The notes under the pieces: generated by a model | What the model saw: only the letters and a program-made list of their open reading frames with translations | Told to the model about the DNA's origin: nothing | Database searches by the model: none | Source of the DNA: Artemisia argyi | Lineage: Eukaryota > Streptophyta > Magnoliopsida > Asterales > Asteraceae | Direction of reading: 5' to 3' | NCBI GenBank assembly: GCA_030686995.1 | Contig: CM060706.1 | Coordinates: 140,949,505-141,013,504 of the forward strand | Length of the DNA stretch: 64,000 nucleotides | Shown here: in pieces, positions 31,895 to 43,907 of the stretch | Layout of the letters: every line of letters begins with the position of its first letter | How positions within the stretch are numbered: the first letter of the stretch is position 1 | Program-made: the position numbers and the translations under genes

Positions 31895-33333
31895 TCAGTT
31901 AGTTGGCAGGATGATTGTTATATTTTTTTCATTTCTTGACTTGTAACGCGCAGTTAATTCTGGATTAATGTTTAAAGCTGATTGTAAAACCAAAGGTGAG
32001 CTAGCGTTCCAGAACGAAATATTTCCAGCCAATTTCCCCGTAACAGGCCTGCAAAACAATCATAAGTTCATATCAGGGTAACATGTCATAAATTCAAATT
32101 AGGATAACATGTCATAAATTCAAGACAAGTTTTATATTTTTAGGGTAACATGTCATCCTACTACACAAAAACACTACCGATTAAAAAGGTTGCTAACTGT
32201 TATATAATATGTGAAAATATTCATTTTCGAAAATGGTTAATTTGACTCATGCTAGACTTACTGATCCTTTGTAGTGTATGTTAACAACTTTAGCTTTTAA
32301 TTTGATCGTTACTCACATTGAGGAGGTTATGACTGAAAAAAGCTCCATCCCACCCACATCTGCAATCTCTGCTGCAGCAAAGAACGGAGGAACAATGATA
32401 AGATCACCTTCTTCCACTTTTGTGTCCAAATCAGTCTTACCTGTACTACCCACAACCCGTATCCTACCACTTCCCTTAGTAACATAACTCAAGACCACAG
32501 ACCCGTCTGCTGTATAAGTTGGAGCCAACATAGCATTGCCTTCCAACTTCACAAACCTTGCACTTAAACCAACTCCACCAAGCGTTGGAATCTTCTCTTC
32601 CATCACATAATTTATCATTCCAGCTTCCTTCACAACTATATCCGCTGATCGTGTATCAATGGCAGCATATATAGTCTCTAATAACTGTTTGCTTGGTTCT
32701 GGAAACTTGATTCCTTCCTCGAGTTCAGTGATCAAGGTTTCATGTTGGTTGGTTACAAGGATCTCTGCTTCTTTTTGGTCGAGATTGAAGATTCTAGCGA
32801 CAAAATCAGACTGGAATCCAGCTAGAATTCCTAATGCTCCAGCCATAAAAAAATATGTGAACTGGCCAGGCTCTAGGGCTTTGGCGGTTTCACCCAAGAA
32901 TATAATGACAACATCTGTATTAGAGGCGTTGAACCACCAGGACGTCTCTCCCTTTGACACTGGAATCACGTCTCCTTTCTTGATCTCCACAACTGTTTCT
33001 TCCGAACTGTTTGGTGACATCAATCCAACTGTGCAACTACCTGTACATGCATGCATGCGATATTTGTTTTAATCAATTTACATTTAAATAAACTATCGTG
33101 TCTCTGGTCATTTATGTATATTATATATTTATACCTTGAGCAACATAGGCAATTTTAGAGGAATCAGCATAATGAGGAAGCGCAAGGCCTCGAGGGTGAA
33201 GAAGAAGCTTTGCAGCACCAAGCTTAAACTGACTCAACAATGGTGTTGTTGAGTTAGACCATAAATAATAACCACCTCCTTCTCCCTCGTATACCGTGGT
33301 GTCCTCTTTCCCAGCCATTATTTTCATCGCCAT
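31895..33333 (-). CDS. 11S-globulin/glutelin-like bicupin, complete, 3 exons, 358 aa
   Basis: Exon 1 33135-33333, exon 2 32317-33040, exon 3 31895-32048. All introns are GT-AG (CAAG|GTATAA ... GTACAG|GTAGTT; TCAAT|GTGAGT ... TTTGCAG|GCC) and the total of 1,077 nt stays in frame to TGA. Family: plant RmlC-like cupins related to 11S globulins (like Arabidopsis At1g07750/At2g28680, about 356 aa). N-terminal cupin: GLALPHYADSSKIAYVAQG, IKKGDVIPV, WWFN. C-terminal cupin: LSARFVKLEGNAMLAP, VTKGSGRIRVVG, EEGDLIIVPPFF. The tail has KLAGNISFWNASSPLVLQSALN, matching the family C-terminus. There is no signal peptide, unlike true seed globulins, so a cytosolic role is likelier; the substrate is unknown. 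Metal-binding histidines are mostly absent. A second Met lies at residue 3; I chose the first. Confidence 0.9.
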
Positions 33334-33380
33334 TTTTATGGTTTTCGAAATTTATAGAAATTGCCAAATTGGGGATTGCT

Positions 33381-33391
33381 ACTTATAATAG
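33381..33391 (-). promoter_or_regulatory. Putative TATA box of the cupin gene
   Basis: Minus strand CTATTATAAGT about 50 nt upstream of the ATG; an ATTGGTC (inverted CCAAT) element lies about 20 nt further up. Assignment is by position only. Confidence 0.45.
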
Positions 33392-34205
33392 CAATATTTG
33401 GACCAATTATTCAATCATACACTCCAATGATACTGGGCCACGTTCAATCGTACACGTTCTTCAACTTAGGAGTTAGGACCATATATGTATCGACACGTAT
33501 ACATATATAAGTCGATCAGGTTCAGTGAATCGAGTTAGGAAGAACTAACAAAGAAGGTGACGTACAACTTGCTGAATATGATAGATTTGGCCCACGCGTA
33601 GCCGCGTAGGAACAATTAGCTAGATAGTACGTGAAAGCCATGCATGGTTGAAGCCTTGAAGAATATAGAGAGCAAATTAATGGATTGACAGCTATATTAC
33701 TACAAGCATTTTACGAGTATGTGTTTTTCGTAAAAACGATATTATGCAATGATGTTGGCTTTATTTACTTAAGTGGAATATGTTTCTATAGCGAGTTTGC
33801 TGTTAACTGCCGAGGGGTTTGGTGTAGTGTGACCACGCCACGACCATCTCGTCTATATAATTCATGAACAATGGAGAACCAATGATGGCCTTACGTTTTA
33901 AACGTCAAAAGATTAAATTACAGTTGTTGAAAAAGGAGAGTAAAGAATACAACAAGAGCAATATTAGGATCATATAATTTCACAATATATTTTTTTATAT
34001 AACTCAAGTTCATTCTCTCTTTTTCTTTTAATTGATCAATAATGCACTTTAAAACATTAGTGTATGAAAATTAAAATTTGTAAAAGTTACTATATGATTT
34101 TATCATTTGACCAAAATAAGTTTGACCAAGGAAAGCAACTTTGACCAAAGAAGTTATGTGATTTTAGAATTGAGTTTTGATATATATAGGCCTACGTGTA
34201 AATAA
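33392..34205. other. Upstream region of the cupin gene
   Basis: Probable promoter; CACGCGTAGCCGCGTAGG (about 33593) and several ACGT words occur but no element can be assigned. No gene seen. Confidence 0.35.
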
Positions 34206-34283
34206 TAGACCTAAACAATATTTGTTTGACAAGTGTCCATCATTTAGACCTAACCAATATTTGTTTGACAAGCGTCCATCATT
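34206..34283. repeat. 39-bp tandem duplication
   Basis: Two copies of TAGACCTAA.CAATATTTG...GTCCATCATT (34206-34244, 34245-34283) with two or three differences. Confidence 0.85.
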
Positions 34284-34372
34284 CAAAAATTGACCAAATA
34301 TTCTGTTTTATTCCTAAACTACTTATAATATCCGTGCACGTACAGGTTCTTTCTAAAAATATTTATTAAGTA

Positions 34373-34627
34373 CTCCCTCCGTCCCTTATTAAATGTCCTG
34401 TTTGAATTTTCAAAGTCTTTCTTTCTCAACTTTGACCTTAAATAATTTTGTTTGTGTAATATAATATTTGATACAAAATATATGAATAAATTAAGTTTTA
34501 AATGTATTTTCATTGCGTATAATTTTTATCAAATACTATATAACACAAGTAAAAATATTTAAGGTCAAAGTTGATAAATAAAGACTTGAAAAGTCAAACA
34601 TGGACATTTAATAAGGGACGGAGGGAG
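34373..34627. mobile_element. Stowaway-type MITE (255 bp)
   Basis: CTCCCTCCGTCCC ... GGGACGGAGGGAG inverted ends inside a TA/TA duplication (34371-34372, 34628-34629). The inverted match extends into the interior (CTTATTAAATGTCC). Tc1/mariner superfamily. Confidence 0.95.
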
Positions 34628-34849
34628 TATTTTATTGATTAAACTGCATAAGTTTTACTTTCCGAAAGGATAACTTTGGGTAACTAAATAATCATGACAA
34701 AGTTTGGTGGTTGTGATATATTTTTGTTAGTTGTTTGTTATTGTCAATTTTCAAGCTCAAAACCATTCAAAGAAATCTCGATCAATTAGGTAACTTCACG
34801 TCCTCTTTAACATTATAAATAATTAGAGTATCGTTCCTGAATACTTAAT

Positions 34850-35033
34850 GGGGAAATGATCCCTACTGTAAACAGTAGAGAACATCGCTGCAGTAGGGGG
34901 CATTTTTTTGCTCATCAGGGACCATATATGCACATGTAGCATGTTATCAGGGACCATTTGTGTTTGATTAGGGACATTCTTTGCACTTACAGCAGCTATA
35001 CTCCCTCCTGTTTACAATAGGGATCATTTCCCC
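34850..35033. mobile_element. Short MITE with 9-bp duplication (184 bp)
   Basis: About 26-bp inverted ends GGGGAAATGATCCCTA.TGTAAACAG. Flanks ATACTTAAT (34841-34849) and GTACTTAAT (35034-35042), 8 of 9 identical, which suggests Mutator transposase. The interior repeats GGGACCAT. Confidence 0.8.
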
Positions 35034-35269
35034 GTACTTAATATATAGTTATGCTTACGGTTTTATAAATTAGGTTTGCGACATATAAAGAGAAGTTCAA
35101 ATAAAATAAAGTAGTGATAACTCAACACTATTCATAATATTTATATCATATTGCCTTATTTAGAATCTTTCGGACAATGTTAGTCAACAATCACGCATGA
35201 GTGTGCAACGATTATTCTTTATGCTTATCGATGACAAATAATTCAATACAAATCGATGTGTTTGCAAGG

Positions 35270-35369
35270 AAGTGGTTTTGGCCTTGAGAGAATAATCAAG
35301 AGATGGGTCTATAATTGCCAAGTGGTTTTGGCCTTGTTAGAATAGTCAAGAGATTGGTCTATAATCGGT
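35270..35369. repeat. 50-bp tandem duplication
   Basis: Units 35270-35319 and 35320-35369, AAGTGGTTTTGGCCTTG...GGTCTATAAT, with about five differences. Confidence 0.85.
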
Positions 35370-36043
35370 TAGGTGGAGATCAATAACATCATGATAGGTC
35401 TCTTTATGCACAAAAACCACAAGTTTGTTATCTATTTTTATTTTTTATACATAATCTGTGTATAAAGTATTATTATACAAAATGCACTATAGTGACTTTC
35501 GAGCCATTTTACCCTTTTCTTTGTAGCTAAGTTATTTTTTAGCCATTTAAAACATCAAAGATATAAGATAACATGAATCAACCCATTCACAGTATAGTAT
35601 GGGTCAAAATTGCCATAAATTTTACAAAATTGACTTTCTAAAAGAAATCAATAGCATTGTTTAACATAGTACGTCCTCCCATTAAACTTAGCCGATCGTG
35701 ATACATCTAGCACACCCTCCCCTTTAGAGCATAACTTATATCTCCAAACCTACCACTATTTCTTGATAGATACGCTCATGTTAAAGAGGGGTAGAATTCC
35801 AACCACCGAGGGAATAAACTGGGGTGTTGGCTCGTGATGAGGTTTTTCTCCCATAAATAATGCAGTACATAACAATACACGGACATATATGGCTCATAAG
35901 AAATGATAAAAAGATGTCGAAAGTAATTTAGATCTATATTTATTTTCAAATGTTGCTACATAAGATTAAAAAAATAACAAATACCATATATTTACTACTG
36001 CATAAGTCTGTTGAAAATAAATCATTAAAACTGCACCATATAT
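35370..36043. other. Intergenic, nothing recognised
   Basis: A+T-rich, no ORF or repeat structure of note. Confidence 0.35.
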
Positions 36044-36046
36044 TTA

Positions 36047-36094
<48 letters not shown>

Positions 36095-36600
36095 CACAAA
36101 TAAGCACGCGACAAAGCCAAGTTTTGATATCTTCTTTCTTCTTTTTTGCGTTGGTAATTCACCACTAAAACTGCTTCCATCATCCACACAAAAATGCTCA
36201 CACTTTGGGGACCTTGACCTTATCATCGACCGTGACCCACGTTCAATTGTGTCGTCACTTACACTTTTTACTTCTAAAGCATCATCTTTCACAATATTAA
36301 GTGTATCAGCATAGTCTACGTCTTTTTCCAGAGATAAGCAGTTTCATAGTCAATTCCTTTGCCCCTCATGTCTTTTGGGTTGTCGGGTTTAGTGTAAGCT
36401 CAATCAGGCACTTCATGATCTTCCATAAGACGAGATCAGTATCACTCTTTCTGTCTTCTTTCATCATCTATTTTCTAGAAAAGCCAAAACTCGTCTTCTG
36501 ATCGGGATGTTAGATGATTGATTTCTCTCCCTCGCTTGGTATATCTGTTCCAAGGGAATGTGGTTTATGCATGATCTCTTCAAGCATTTCTCTCCTCTCT
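36044..36600 (-). pseudogene. Relic of an unrecognised gene
   Basis: Minus-strand stretches read like real protein in different frames: KERREMLEEIMHKPHSLG (about 36580), GKGIDYETAYLWKKT (about 36350) and an 82-codon ORF with DDTIERGSRSMIRSRSPK and QKRRKKISK (36044-36292). Stops and frame changes separate them. The last part runs into a (TG)n/(T)n tract (36050-36098), so its C-terminus is not genuine. I do not recognise the family; the fragments suggest a basic, Ser/Arg-rich nuclear protein. Confidence 0.35.
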
Positions 36601-39600
36601 TTAGCTGAAAACGCATACAAATAAACATCAATTTCAGCAAGGTGGCAATTTTGGCTAAACTAAAAAATTAATTATGAATTGGTCAATTTGGGTATTGTTT
36701 TATTTCAAATGGAACAAATCTTGAGATTTAGCTATAGGACGATGAATCGGACTGGTGTTAACAACCTTCTAAATTGTTTTATCTTAGATTATTGTTTTAA
36801 AGTGCTTTTGTAACTATGACTAACGTATTAGTTCTTTAAGAAAGGTATTGACTTGAACCTAAAAATGTTTGCAGGTCAACCCAAATCTGACATGCCCCAT
36901 TACGACCGTACAACGAAAGACTCACCAATCCAAACTCGTTTCAGCCTGTTACCCAACCCGCCAATATGTAACCTTCAGATTATTGCCTTTGTGTCCCCTA
37001 TTACTTATGACTGGTTAAATGTAACGAGATTTGTCCCACTTGTAATTTTAATGCAAAAAATACCCCAGAATCTTGTTAGTTAAAGAACATTAAGCACTAA
37101 TAAAAATATCGATTATCATTTTAGAACATATGTTCAAACAATAAATTGCCAATTAGGAAAAATTCATTATGAAATCTCTAACAATGGAAAACAGCAACCC
37201 TTTTTAATCCAAACCCTTTTGACCCCTTACCCAATCCGTTTACTAATAAACTTATAAGTGGGTCAGTTTGGGTTGTGTCTTATATCTAACAGATCAGATA
37301 ATCTTGTGTAATAACTTAAAACAGAACAGCCAAATGAACTGAAGGTTAAAAGGCATCTTTAACCCTTGCTAGCTTTTAGTTACCATGAGTCGCAGTAACT
37401 ACATAGTTGCTTACTGTAAATGATTCAAAATTCTAAAGTAAGTTGTAGTAGCGATGATTACCTGAAACACAAGTGTAGGAGATAGTGTTTAGATTTGCTT
37501 GTTATGTAATGAAACACAATAAGCATATAAGCAGTTGTTTGAGTGCTTTGCAATTCTTCTTATTTATGGATTAGAAGAAGAACCAGATCACCGGTTTGAA
37601 TAAGCAACTCCCATCATATTTCTCCCCTTTGCCCATTTTTCTTCAATTTAGTTTTGTTGCTGCATGTTCTAAGTTGAATATTCACCATAAGTTTTCCCCT
37701 GCACTCCTTTTTCTCCCATCATATCCATCATGTACACTCGTTGTTGTGAAGTTTTATAAGGGCTCAAATACACTCTAAATCTCCAATCTTTTCTGCTTGT
37801 TCAACATTTTCCTTTATTTTTTCCATGGTGGCAACCTCAATTAGAAGCTCGTGAGTTGACCTCAAGCTAAGAAATATGCCTAAAGTCAAAATCCCCTCCT
37901 ACTGGATCCTGCAGCTAATATAGAAGAAACGTGGAGATCATTGTTGTTGTAGAACACCATTACCTGATTAGGCTTGATATTTTGATAATTATGCATGTGA
38001 CGGTAAATGTATTTTAAATTGAGCATACATACAAATACACTATATACATAAACACTTTCACCCGATACTCAAAACTGGTTATCCGCTAAAAGTAAACTTA
38101 GATAAGTTTAAAACTAAGAAATCGCAAACACTCTTGAACTAAACATAATGATTCAGTTTTACTATAACAAAACACGTTAGTAAAATACTCAAAACTCAAA
38201 CATAAGCTAAACATCCCTAAACAGAATAACCATTTTTCTTTCCGAAATTCTCACAAAAATGAAATAAGCAGTTTATTTAAACACACAATACAATGCTTAT
38301 CCGGCCAAAATAAAGGGGTGTATGAAAGTACTTGAACTGCCTAATATCCATTTCTTAAAAAAATATGCAGGTACCATCAGCATAAACATAGATAAAACTC
38401 CACCCATAACACAACTATATTTGGCATCTAAAATCTAGTTTCAGTTTGAATATAGTCGATGAATTTCAACACGGGTCCATATTGTAATGCCACATGCTGG
38501 AATAGATAACTTAATAACATAAAGTGATACTTTATTAGTATGATATAACAATGAAAATCAAGAGAATTGGTATTTTACTAATCCATAAGCCATTTTCAGT
38601 AATAGTTTTTGGTGACCCGTTTAATATAACACTTAATAGGTATTACAAATATATTTGAAATCTAGATGAACCCTGAAAAACAAAAAGAAGTACAAAATAA
38701 AAAGCCAGAAGGTTTATTTATAGGAGGTAACAAAATCATAAGAGCCATGTACCTATAATTGAAGAAGCAGTCTCCCTCACACTTCGTCCCCCTCACATAT
38801 CGTAGGAACATGATTGACCTGTAACCAAAAATACAGGTTCATTGCGTTCAGCCTACTCATTACTCGATAATGTAAAATATTACTTACAATATAACTTTCC
38901 ATTAACAGGCTCATCACATTCAGCCTACTTTCCATTTCATTATCTGGTATCTAGAGAAAGGCTAGTTATAGGTTCATCTTACTAAGTAAATCAAATCAAA
39001 TTGCGACAGTATTCCAACTTATTCACTAAAAAATGACACATGAAAGACTTTACAGGGAACCATGATCCAAATAGTTGTGAAGTAGTAATCAGTAGAATTT
39101 TATAAAAAAATGTCCCATGCCAAATTACCATTTAGTTTCTGACTTTGTATCCTATGGTCAATTGGCACGGTATAGGGACACAGCCACATAGAGTCAGGTG
39201 CAATGAACATCTATGTCAGCAAAAACTAAGTCACATTCTGGTGACTACAGTTAACCTCAAAATACAAAAGTAAAATTTAAATAAGGAAAGCAACATCTAT
39301 ATTTTTGGCATGAGCATACTTTTTCATGACCATTTTATACTTTTCTGTTATCTTCATTCCTACTATTACAGCCAAAAGCACAGTTTAAAGAATAGTGTAT
39401 GTATTCAAGCAGTTTCAAATGTTACTACAGAACCAATGTGAACAATAATTAAAACCCCTAACAATTCCAAATTCGTTACATTAAGCATTCTTAAAATCGA
39501 TTCAAATGTATTCCACCTGTTTCAAAAAGCTCCAAAAATATTGTTATATAAATAAGCCCTTAGGTTGAGCTTAAGCGTTAGAAAAGGTTATCCAAACACC

Positions 39601-40803
39601 CTCTCAACAAAAGTGCAGATTTATCGTATTGCTACACAAAAATGTTTATCTATGTTTATCCAGTTATTGTGTTTGTCATTGTGTATATAAAAGTATCAAG
39701 TATCATTTTAGAACATATGTTCAAACACCTAAATAATTATATATAAAGTATTAAAATTTTGGATAAACTGTTCCAAGTTGAACCAACCCGGGACAGATCG
39801 TTGCAAAAGTATCCGTTTTAAGCTGCAATCCAACCCGCTTATAATCCAAAGAGACTAACTTGTGGCAGTTGTATTAAACAATCCAGCTTGTATTACTTTA
39901 GCATCAATGCCCATCTTGTGTTTGGGGAACAAAGCAGAAGCAAATACGCGCCTTATTGAAGCAATTTATTTCACTCTAACGGTAAACATGTAACTTGAAT
40001 CCATATCTTACTAACTATGGTAAAAAACAGTGGATAAGTTTTCTAAAGGTGGGTGTTTAAATAACTTTTTATAACTGATTTTGATACAATTTCTTAAAAA
40101 ATAATTATATCTTCAATTGTTCTTGCATTTTTTTAAAGCAAATCCAAACACCATTTCATCCTTTCTTGGGGTACTTTTTCTAAGAATCTTCTACGCATCT
40201 GCAGTAATATCAAACCCAAACACCCCCCAAAAGCCACTTCAACCAAAATAAATAAATGAATAAATAAATAAATAAAAATAAAATCCTAAAATCAGATTTC
40301 TCTAAACACTTGTATATTCGATTATGATTATAACAACTAAAAACAACATAATTTCCATAATTGCTTTTAATTCTAACAACTTAAACAAACTTGACATAAC
40401 ACCATCATTCCATATCATATAATCACTTTAGAAAGCAACACAATATCGTATAATAATATCACATAATCGCCTATTAAACCTAACGCAAAAAACCTTAGCC
40501 CCTAATCCCTAAATCCAGCTTTAAAACCATTGTCATGTAACAAAACGTCATATGGTTTCTCATAGTGGCAGGTTGAGGACAGATCAATCAAAGCACACAA
40601 AACACAAACCCATAACTTAATTACCTCCGAAAAAAAATCAAATCAAATCAATCACAATTTAATAGTATGATGAATAGTATATCTTGAAATTATTAACTGA
40701 AAAATTACCTTTGATTAAACATACTGATCCATATTAATTTATGATTTTTTTAATCCTCGTTGCGATTTTCAGGCATACTTTGTGTTTGTGCATTTCTTGT
40801 TCA
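36601..40803. other. 4.2 kb with no recognised gene
   Basis: Only short ORFs without family features. A 25-bp sequence (ATTTTAGAACATATGTTCAAACA) occurs at about 37118 and 39703. A weak MITE candidate lies at about 40047-40228 (GGTGGGTGTTT ... AAACACCCCCC). Could be introns of the relic gene or plain spacer. Confidence 0.35.
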
Positions 40804-40992
40804 GGGCAAATGACACAAAAAGACATCAAAGTTAGGGTCCATATACAATTAAGGTATCCAACTTTTTTTCTTACATATAAAGGTTCTCAACTTTTTTTTT
40901 GGCGGATTTGGGTTTTTTTCCTAACTTCCGTTAACTCACTTCATTAGTAAATTACATGTTTGGTCCTTGAGTTTGTATAGTAATTTCATGCA
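40804..40992 (+). repeat. Left TIR of the Pack-MULE
   Basis: 189 bp; about 90 percent identical by eye to the complement of 42002-42191. Confidence 0.9.
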
Positions 40993-41165
40993 CCATCCAC
41001 CATCACCCACCACCACCTCCTGCGTCCACCATTACCACCATCCACCTACCTCCACCATCACCCACCACCACCACCTCCTACCACCTTTACCACCATCCAC
41101 CTACCTCCACCATCACCAACTGTTTCCACCACCGCCACAACAACCACCGTCAGCCGCCACAAAAA
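40991..41165. repeat. CCACCA/CACCATCCACCTACCTCC minisatellite
   Basis: Imperfect repeats of ACCATCCACCTACCTCCACC and CACCACCACC between the left TIR and the PPR fragment. On the minus strand it would encode Gly/Trp-rich nonsense. Confidence 0.75.
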
Positions 41166-41940
41166 CCGTAAAAGTCACCTCATTCACACCACACTCATCT
41201 CTCTCACACATTACATCAAACACTCTACACGCCTCATTCACCCTACCAATCCTACAATACCCCAAAACCAACGAACTCGCAACATAAAAATCCACACCAA
41301 ACCCCTCTTTCACCACACGCGTAACAAACATCTCACCCTCCCTCACAAACCCATCCTTACACAACGCGTTAACCACCGTCCTATAATCATTCCCTTCCCC
41401 CCCCCAAAACATACCCATCCTTACACAACGCGTTAACCACCGTCCTATAATCATTCCCCCCCAAAACAAACCCATCCTTAACCATCATTTCACAAACCTT
41501 AAAAACCACAAAACCCATATTCCCCATCTTACTCAAACACACCAACACAGCACTATAACACGGATAACTCACCTTAAACCCATAATCAACCAAATCCTCA
41601 AAAAACTTAACAACCTTAAACCCATCGTTTACACTTTCGAAACGATGGTGTTTAAGGAAAGCGATGAGACAGTTATAAAGTACTGTGTATGAGTTGGTGT
41701 TAAAGAAGATTAGTTTTAGAAAGTGGAGTTTGTGGTCTATATGGTGACAGTAAGTGGAGTGTTGTGTGATGAATGTGAAGAATGTGATGGCGAGATGAGG
41801 GTTTAGGAGGTGGGTGATGACGTGGCAGGCGGGGTGTGGGGGGAGGTGGGAGGTGAGTGTTTTGAGGAGGGGGTTTTGTGTGAAGGTTTGATGTTTTATT
41901 AAGGTGGTGATTTGTGTTATGATGGTGTTGGGTTTATTGT
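41165..41940 (-). pseudogene. Captured PPR-protein fragment
   Basis: Minus-strand reading gives an N-terminal helical region (LAITFFTFITQHS, SYTVLYNCLIAFLKHHRFES) and then 35-residue-like PPR repeats: FKVSYPCYSAVLVCLSKMG, NDYRTVVNALCKDG, FYVASSLVLGYCRIGRVNEA, ending EVTFTVFV. It corresponds to roughly the first 250 residues of a PPR protein (organellar RNA-binding family). There is no complete ORF: a tandem duplication (41350-41394 repeated at 41414-41458) breaks the frame. It has unusually low A+T on the plus strand compared with its flanks, consistent with capture from a gene. Confidence 0.75.
41350..41458. repeat. 45-bp tandem duplication inside the PPR fragment
   Basis: Two copies of CCCATCCTTACACAACGCGT...ATCATTCCC, 64 bp apart start to start, separated by a C-rich spacer; it duplicates the peptide NDYRTVVNALCKDG in shifted frames. 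Confidence 0.9.
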
Positions 41941-42001
41941 TGTTATTTGTGGAGTGGGATATAGAGTGATGATAAAATTTTGAGTTTGTGATGGTGGATG
42001 C

Positions 42002-42191
42002 TGCATGAAATTACTATACAAACTCAAGGACTAAACATGTAATTTACTAACAAAGTGAGTTAACAGAAGTTAGGAAAAAACTCAAATCGGCCAAAAAAAA
42101 AAAGTTGAGAACCTTTATATGCAAGAAAAAAAGTTGAATACCTTGATTGTATATAGATCATAACTTTGATTTCTTTTTGTGCCATTTGCCC
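42002..42191 (-). repeat. Right TIR of the Pack-MULE
   Basis: Inverted counterpart of 40804-40992, ending TTTGTGCCATTTGCCC. Confidence 0.9.
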
Positions 42192-42576
42192 TTTTGTTTA
42201 TTTGGGTTATTTTTGGGTGTCGTATGGTGGAAGAGGGATTCATGACTAAAATTTAAATGTTTAGTTTTAACCCTTATACTATTGTAAATTTACCCTATCT
42301 TTTTAAAGTTTTTCTTTTTTATATTTTTGACACATATAACTTTATACTATAACTTTTCACCTAAAAACGAATTTATTTTTTTTTTATTTATTTTTTTTTA
42401 CAAATTAGGAAAATTTTAAGATTTTTTAATTTACAATCATTTAAATAAAAAATAATAATTTAATTATTACTTAATAAGGGAATGTTGAGTTTTTTAAAAT
42501 GAAAAAGTCTCCACTTGAGGTTTTGTTTTATTATATAAAAGATATACTATCCTTTAATTAACTTCCTAATTGTAAC
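42192..42576. other. A+T-rich spacer
   Basis: No gene or repeat recognised between the Pack-MULE and the next MITE. Confidence 0.35.
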
Positions 42577-43344
42577 CAAGGCTGTCAAGATCGCGATCCC
42601 ACGCAGGATCGTTTTTGTCTTTGCAAGATCGAGATCGTAAGATCGGATCGCGATCCTACGATCCTACCAATTTGTCATATTTTGTAAACAAATGGTATAC
42701 GAGTCAAACTGTTTTACATTTTTACTCAACGTCAAAGATAAGTTCATATAATATCCTCTTCAAAATGACAAAGTTTAAATTTCAAACACCAAAGTAATAG
42801 TAAAACACAAAAAAGTCAAGTTTCAATCGTTATATTAACGATTTCGTGCAATAATATTACATAACATAGGTCCTAAATATCTCAAAACATACGAGCCATC
42901 AACATGATTTCAAGAAAACAAACGTTTAATAAGTGGCATTACAAAACATACCCTTTGATTAGTTTAATCACAGTGAAGTAAAGTAAATTAAACTATTGAA
43001 CACTTTTTATACTATAATCTATTTAGAAAAGTAGAAAACTATGTATAAACTATAATATATTTAGAAAATTAAACAATAGTGGTTTACTCATTAAACATTA
43101 GTAAAACACATGTTATTTTTTTTTGCCTAAGCAAGTGGGATGGACTTAAAAGATTTAAAAAAAAAAAAAAAAAAAAAAAGTGAACTCGGATCGCGTGTCG
43201 ATCTTACGATCTTACGTGCGATCCTACGATCCTACTTACGATCCTACCTCTAATGCGATCCTACCACGATCCTACACGATTTTGACTGGTGTGCACGTAA
43301 GATCGTACGATCTTACGTGTAAACTCGCGAGTTTGACAGCCTTG
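42577..43344. mobile_element. GATC-rich hAT-type MITE (768 bp)
   Basis: Ends CAAGGCTGTCAAGATCGCGATC and, inverted, CAAGGCTGTCAAACTCGCGAG. Perfect 8-bp duplication ATTGTAAC (42569-42576, 43345-43352). Subterminal zones are dense in TACGATCCTACGATC words; the middle is A+T-rich with a poly-A run at about 43151-43169. Same family as 30054-30499. Confidence 0.9.
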
Positions 43345-43397
43345 ATTGTAACTATTGAATTCTCACCTTTTATTAACTATTCTATATTTGTTCTTTG

Positions 43398-43723
43398 TAT
43401 GTTTGGCAAAAATAGATGTTATTGGTGTTAGTGTTTTTGTTGTTGGTGTTGATGCTGGTGTTGAAAAAGATTAAAATTGTAGCTTTTCTTTTTGCAGTAG
43501 TGTTTGTGTTGTTGCTGAAAAAGATTAAAATCAGTTAATTTGTAAAAAAATCTCCATAATCTTTTAAAAGCTGGTTTTTGAAACTTATTTTTTAGGAACT
43601 TATTTTTCTAATGATTCACAATCTTAATTTGCCAAACAAAGATTATTTTTCTACCAAAACTTATTTTCCAAAAAAATAATCTTAAGCCTCCATAATCTTT
43701 CATAATCTCTCGCGCCAAACATA
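43398..43723. mobile_element. Candidate MITE, TATGTTTGGC ends
   Basis: Exact 10-bp inverted ends TATGTTTGGC (43398) and GCCAAACATA (43714-43723). The right half carries inverted AATAATCTT/AAGATTAT words. No convincing target duplication. Confidence 0.45.
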
Positions 43724-43907
43724 ACCTTTGTCTTCTCATTTCTAACACACAAATGATCATCTGTTAATATAAAGACTTTTTTTTAATAGTGAATGTAATT
43801 GTGTATGAAGATATAATTCAATAATAATATTCCAACACCAATTTCCACGATTAAGGTACGTTTCAAGAAAATAAACATCATAAGCAAATAAAGATCATAA
43901 ACAATAC

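Larger units (their letters stand above)
40804..42191. mobile_element. Pack-MULE carrying a PPR fragment (1,388 bp)
   Basis: Terminal inverted repeats of about 190 bp (40804-40992, 42002-42191), beginning GGGCAAATGACACAAAAAGA / GGGCAAATGGCACAAAAAGA. Flanks TCTTGTTCA (40795-40803) and TTTTGTTTA (42192-42200) match at 7 of 9, both differences C/T, as expected for an aged 9-bp Mutator duplication. No transposase. The interior is a PPR-like coding fragment plus a CCACCA-rich minisatellite. Confidence 0.88.

Noticed and set aside
36853..37083. 76-codon plus-strand ORF
   Set aside because: Starts in an intron-like TTTGCAG context and has no domain; could be chance.
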